Assembly (NCBI GenBank): GCA_033063855.1
Contig: CP093830.1
Coordinates: forward strand, 5,952,854-6,016,853
Source of the DNA: Smittia aterrima
Lineage: Eukaryota > Arthropoda > Insecta > Diptera > Chironomidae
Reading direction: 5' to 3'
DNA: 64,000 nucleotides
Shown: positions 61,063 to 64,000 of the stretch, in pieces
How the letters are laid out: each line of letters begins with the position of its first letter
How positions within the stretch are numbered: position 1 is the stretch's first letter
Notes under the pieces: model-generated
The model's input: the letters and a program-made list of their open reading frames with translations, nothing else
What the model was told of the DNA's origin: nothing
Database searches by the model: none
Translations under genes and position numbers: made by a program

Positions 61063-62243
61063 ATGCAAACGAGAATAATTGCGACTCGCGACGTTAGTCC
61101 ATCAGTATCAGAAATCTCTGTTGGATCGCCATCCCCTCCGCCGTCAGAATGTGAAAATAATAAACCTAGCGACGAATATTTCCAACCGCTGAAACGACTG
61201 AAGATGATCGACAGTGAGGATAACAATAATCACAGTGATACTAGTCGAACGAACAGTTCCACAAAGTCAACAATCGAAGGTGTGAAGAGCTTTAGCATTG
61301 CTGACATCTTAGGCCGCGACACGGCAAAGAGTTCAAACCCTCGCGACACAATCAACAGTCTCGCCAATAGTTTACATCATCAATCGAGGATTGTTCGGCC
61401 TTGGGACCATCTACAACATCCGATCTCGATCAGACCACTTCTGCCTCCTGCCTTGCTTCATTATGAACAACGACTCGCCATGGATTATCATCAACAGTTG
61501 CAGGAACATTTCCGAGCTCAAGCTCAGTTACTTCGTCACATGAACTTGGAGATAATTCCTTCGGAGAGTGGATCAGATCGATCGAGTTCAGTAGCAAGCG
61601 ATTGCTGTTCACCAGACATCGGAAGATCTTCTGAGAACTCAGGTCGCTCACAAGCTCAACAGAAACCACAGTCAAACAATAATAATAAATCTCCGAACGG
61701 TACACCGCTTGATGCGCTTTTCCACCTTTCAAATAAAAACTTCGACGACCAACAGACCGAAGAAGGTAAATTAGTTTGATTCGTAACTTAATGTTCATTT
61801 CTTAAAGCAATCCTCAACTTACAGAAAACTCTCACGTCGATTTATTTGCGACGAGACCTCAGCAAAAGAAGAAACGAAAATCACGAACAGCGTTCACTAA
61901 TCATCAAATCTTCGAACTCGAGAAAAGATTTCTCTATCAAAAGTATTTGTCGCCTGCGGATCGCGATGAAATCGCATCTGGTCTTGGACTTTCAAATGCT
62001 CAGGTAATTTCTTTAATAATGTTGTCGAGTGTGCATTCAACTAAACTGCTTCTTCCTTCACGATAGGTCATTACTTGGTTCCAGAACCGTCGAGCAAAAA
62101 TGAAACGCGACATGGAGGAATTGAAAAAAGACGTCGAGAGTGTGAAGTTACTAACTGCCCATAAAAGTTTCCTTGAAAATGTAAATGACATGAATATTTT
62201 AAAGAAAAAAATCGTACACGATCACAAAATCGAGCACAGCTAA
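61063..62243 (+). CDS. lb: Ladybird homeobox protein, copy C (352 aa, compact introns)
   Basis: Exons 61063-61765, 61825-62003 and 62067-62243 give 353 codons including stop. The introns are only 59 and 63 bp, against kilobases in lb-A and lb-B, and sit at the same positions, including homeodomain 44/45. The homeodomain is residues 251-310 with the same ladybird signature, and the eh1 motif FSIADIL is present. The N-terminus MQTRII matches lb-A. The Gln-rich stretch before exon 2 is shorter, and the C-terminus ends in a His-rich HDHKIEHS. There is no room for a mini-exon 3a in its second intron. It sits inside the 3' flank that the inverted duplication shares between lb-A and lb-B. Confidence 0.95.
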
Positions 62244-62355
62244 GTGATTACTCATCTCAATTGAAAAAGAAAAACGCAAACCAATCTTCCAAATCTTAAT
62301 CTTATTTGTTTAGTTTCTAAGTTTAAAGACTGGCTATGCATTTAGTGTCAGGTTG

Positions 62356-62361
62356 AATAAA
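62356..62361 (+). terminator. Poly(A) signal of lb-C
   Basis: AATAAA about 113 nt past the lb-C stop codon. Confidence 0.55.
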
Positions 62362-62405
62362 AAAATTAATTATTGATTCACAAAGAAATTTGCTTTCTCT
62401 TTAAA

Positions 62406-62672
62406 TTATTTTTCAGATTCCAAATTTGATATCTCCTTAAAATATTTCAAGAAAATCGATTCAGCAAATGAGATATTTGATACCTTCCACATGTTTGTGT
62501 AATCCTCATTTAATCTGATACGGAAATTTTTTGCTTCCTCAAAGGAACGGCAGATTTCATGATTTTCCTTAATTACAACAAATCGATTTGGATTCTCTAA
62601 AATATTTTCGTTGTTTGCTGTGACTAAATGGAAATAAATAACTTCCATCCAATAAATCAAAGTGTACGACAC
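62406..62672 (-). CDS. Unrecognised ORF downstream of lb-C, possible exon or orphan gene
   Basis: The minus-strand frame is open for about 88 codons; the first ATG is near 62648. The composition looks protein-like rather than low-complexity: mixed charged and aromatic residues, a short hydrophobic start and a Lys/Glu-rich end. A TTTAG upstream could be a splice acceptor, making this a last exon of a longer gene. It is convergent with lb-C, about 50 bp past that gene's poly(A) signal. I recognise no family and see no domain motif. It may equally be a chance ORF. Confidence 0.25.
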   Translation of the reverse strand: MSYTLIYWMEVIYFHLVTANNENILENPNRFVVIKENHEICRSFEEAKNFRIRLNEDYTNMWKVSNISFAESIFLKYFKEISNLESEK

Positions 62673-63486
62673 AAATCTAAATTGAATTGAGCAACAGCAA
62701 TAAATTCATTAAACTTTTCCTCCTTTCGAGTGATGAGAAATGATGTCGAGAGACCGTTGCGATTGCTTCCGCCCTTCGTCGTCGTAGAACTTTAAATTCT
62801 TTTGTCTTCTCGACTCCCCTCATTTTCAACTTTCATTCACATCGAAACTCTCTTTTGTGGTATGTCAGTTATGTAATGCGTTTTCATTATTTACTTAAAC
62901 GCTTAACGCTCTGAGCAAACAAATTTGTCAAATGAATCAACATTTTCTCTCGTCGGAAAGTGATTTTGTCGACATTTTGAGAAGAAAATTTTCTTTTTTT
63001 TTGAAACTGCTGGCGACGAGTGAATTTAAACGACTAGGGAATCAAGCTTTAAATTTCTGTGACACTTTGAATTACTGTTGATTAATTTAGACGCTGACTG
63101 TATATTAATAATCTTTTATTAATGAGTAATGACACAAGTGGGAGACGTTGTGACACATTTAATTCCTTCATCTGGCAATAATTCCTGAGCTGCGAGTTGA
63201 TATTTAATTGATTTCAAGATCAAATGTTGTAAGCGTTTCGATCATTAATAAACTCATGTTGCAAGCAACTTAAGACTTCATTAAGCAGCACAGAGCATGT
63301 CTAAGTGAAGCTCCCGAGAGCCATTGCAAAAAAGAAAAAGAGAAATTAACGATTACCGCTAAGCATGTTGTTAGACCACCAAAGTTACAAGAAGGCAGTG
63401 GAAAAGCGCCGATAAAGAAGACGAATAAGCGAATAAACGAGCTGTTCAGAGACGAGAGAGCCGCTGGTAGCCATGGTGTCGATAGA
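62673..63486. other. Gene-free stretch between lb-C and conserved element 1
   Basis: AT-rich DNA with no convincing ORF, RNA gene or repeat. Weak patchy similarity to DNA just beyond 32045 continues from the neighbouring element at its right end. Confidence 0.45.
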
Positions 63487-64000
63487 AGAAGGAGGTTGGA
63501 CAATTGCGCCGTCGTCTCAAAGGGTTTTCGAATCATTTCTCGTTCCACAACATTTTCTCTTAAAGACCTCACAATGATTCAAAATGTGATGAGAAATAAT
63601 TTGAAAATGATTAAATAATTTTGTTTTCTCTCGCCACCATCGTTGAACTGCAATCCTGAAATAGTTTCATGAAAAGAGAGAACCACGACTTGTAACAATG
63701 GCTGATTCGTTCTGGCATTTTCTGGGGCTTGGCAGCGGGTCGAAGGGAGAAATAAAGAATTCTCTAACCAAACATATTAATTAAGGTTTACATCGGAAAC
63801 GTGTTCTCCTTTCAAACTTTTTCGTGGATTTATAATAATAATGGGAATGTGGAGTGAAATTCGTATCATTAGAACCGCGACTCGTCATCATTCAAGTTTC
63901 TCCAGTTCTTCTGTTGTTAAAGCGAGCACCTTTTATGTTAAATTAATATTTATTCTTTCTTATCCCTCAAGCATTAATTAACTGAATTGTGAAACCTTCA
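63487..64000 (-). promoter_or_regulatory. Duplicated conserved noncoding element 1, right-arm copy (runs off the edge)
   Basis: Reverse-complement partner of 31521-32045. The match is still running at the last base of the window, so the true right border is unknown. At the inner border similarity decays gradually, with short matches beyond (a CTTTATCGGC-like block and a GGTGGTC block). Confidence 0.65.

Larger units (their letters stand above)
31521..64000. repeat. Large diverged inverted duplication of the ladybird locus
   Basis: Matches fall in mirrored order about a centre near 46.6 kb: 31521-32045 with 63487-64000; 38738-38933 with 59739-59934; lb-A exons 3, 2 and 1 with lb-B exons 3, 2 and 1; and 43545-43680 with 52238-52390. 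Most DNA between these anchors is too diverged to align by eye. lb-C lies inside the right arm. The right arm continues past the window. Confidence 0.8.

Noticed and set aside
31521..64000. Inverted arms as an assembly or haplotype duplication
   Set aside because: The introns and flanks are too diverged between the arms for alleles, and each gene copy has its own consistent changes. A full artefact is unlikely, though long reads would settle it.

Overview
The window is animal nuclear DNA, almost certainly from a dipteran insect and probably a nematoceran such as a chironomid. It is AT-rich, with 50-80 bp GT-AG introns beside multi-kilobase ones, and every recognisable gene is an insect type: CASK, an Ihog/Boi-like Ig/FN3 receptor, Tdp1, a ZAD zinc-finger protein, a Smyd4-like SET/MYND protein and ladybird homeobox genes. 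The species call is inference. No bacterial, plasmid, phage or CRISPR features were seen, and no autonomous transposon was recognised.

Layout. Left edge: the first coding exon of CASK (minus strand, 730-788); the rest of that gene lies outside the window. 789-5906 is mostly empty apart from a small secreted ORF that resembles the start of an odorant-binding protein. 5907-20959 (plus): a ten-exon Ig/FN3 single-pass receptor with a 10.9 kb first intron. 24913-30565 is a compact cluster: Tdp1 (minus, with an N-terminal PBZ-type zinc finger), a ZAD/C2H2 protein (minus, 11 fingers) and, divergently, a Smyd4-like protein (plus). The intact exon chains give lengths divisible by three (1180, 600 and 489 codons plus stop for the receptor, Tdp1 and the zinc-finger gene).

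30566-64000 is a ladybird (Lbx-class) locus with three paralogues: lb-A (minus, 39427-45392), lb-B (plus, 47785-57554) and lb-C (plus, 61063-62243). lb-A and lb-B diverge from a shared 2.4 kb upstream region. With their 3' flanks they form a large diverged inverted duplication. lb-C, with two introns of about 60 bp, sits inside the lb-B-side flank. Most noncoding DNA between the arms is too diverged to align by eye, but islands are nearly identical: a 196 bp element with one mismatch, an element of about 514 bp, a patch in intron 1 of lb-A and lb-B, and exon 1 of all three genes.

The most novel observation is a 51-nt extra exon (3a) between homeobox exons 2 and 3 of both lb-A and lb-B. It re-encodes homeodomain residues 45-59/60 with Ser at position 56 and then stops. 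It would give a ladybird protein that ends exactly at the end of the homeodomain, or act as a poison exon. In lb-B this mini-exon is split by a 61-bp GT-AG insertion that looks like an intron gain.

All coordinates were worked out by hand from splice signals and reading-frame continuity; no alignment or database search was run.
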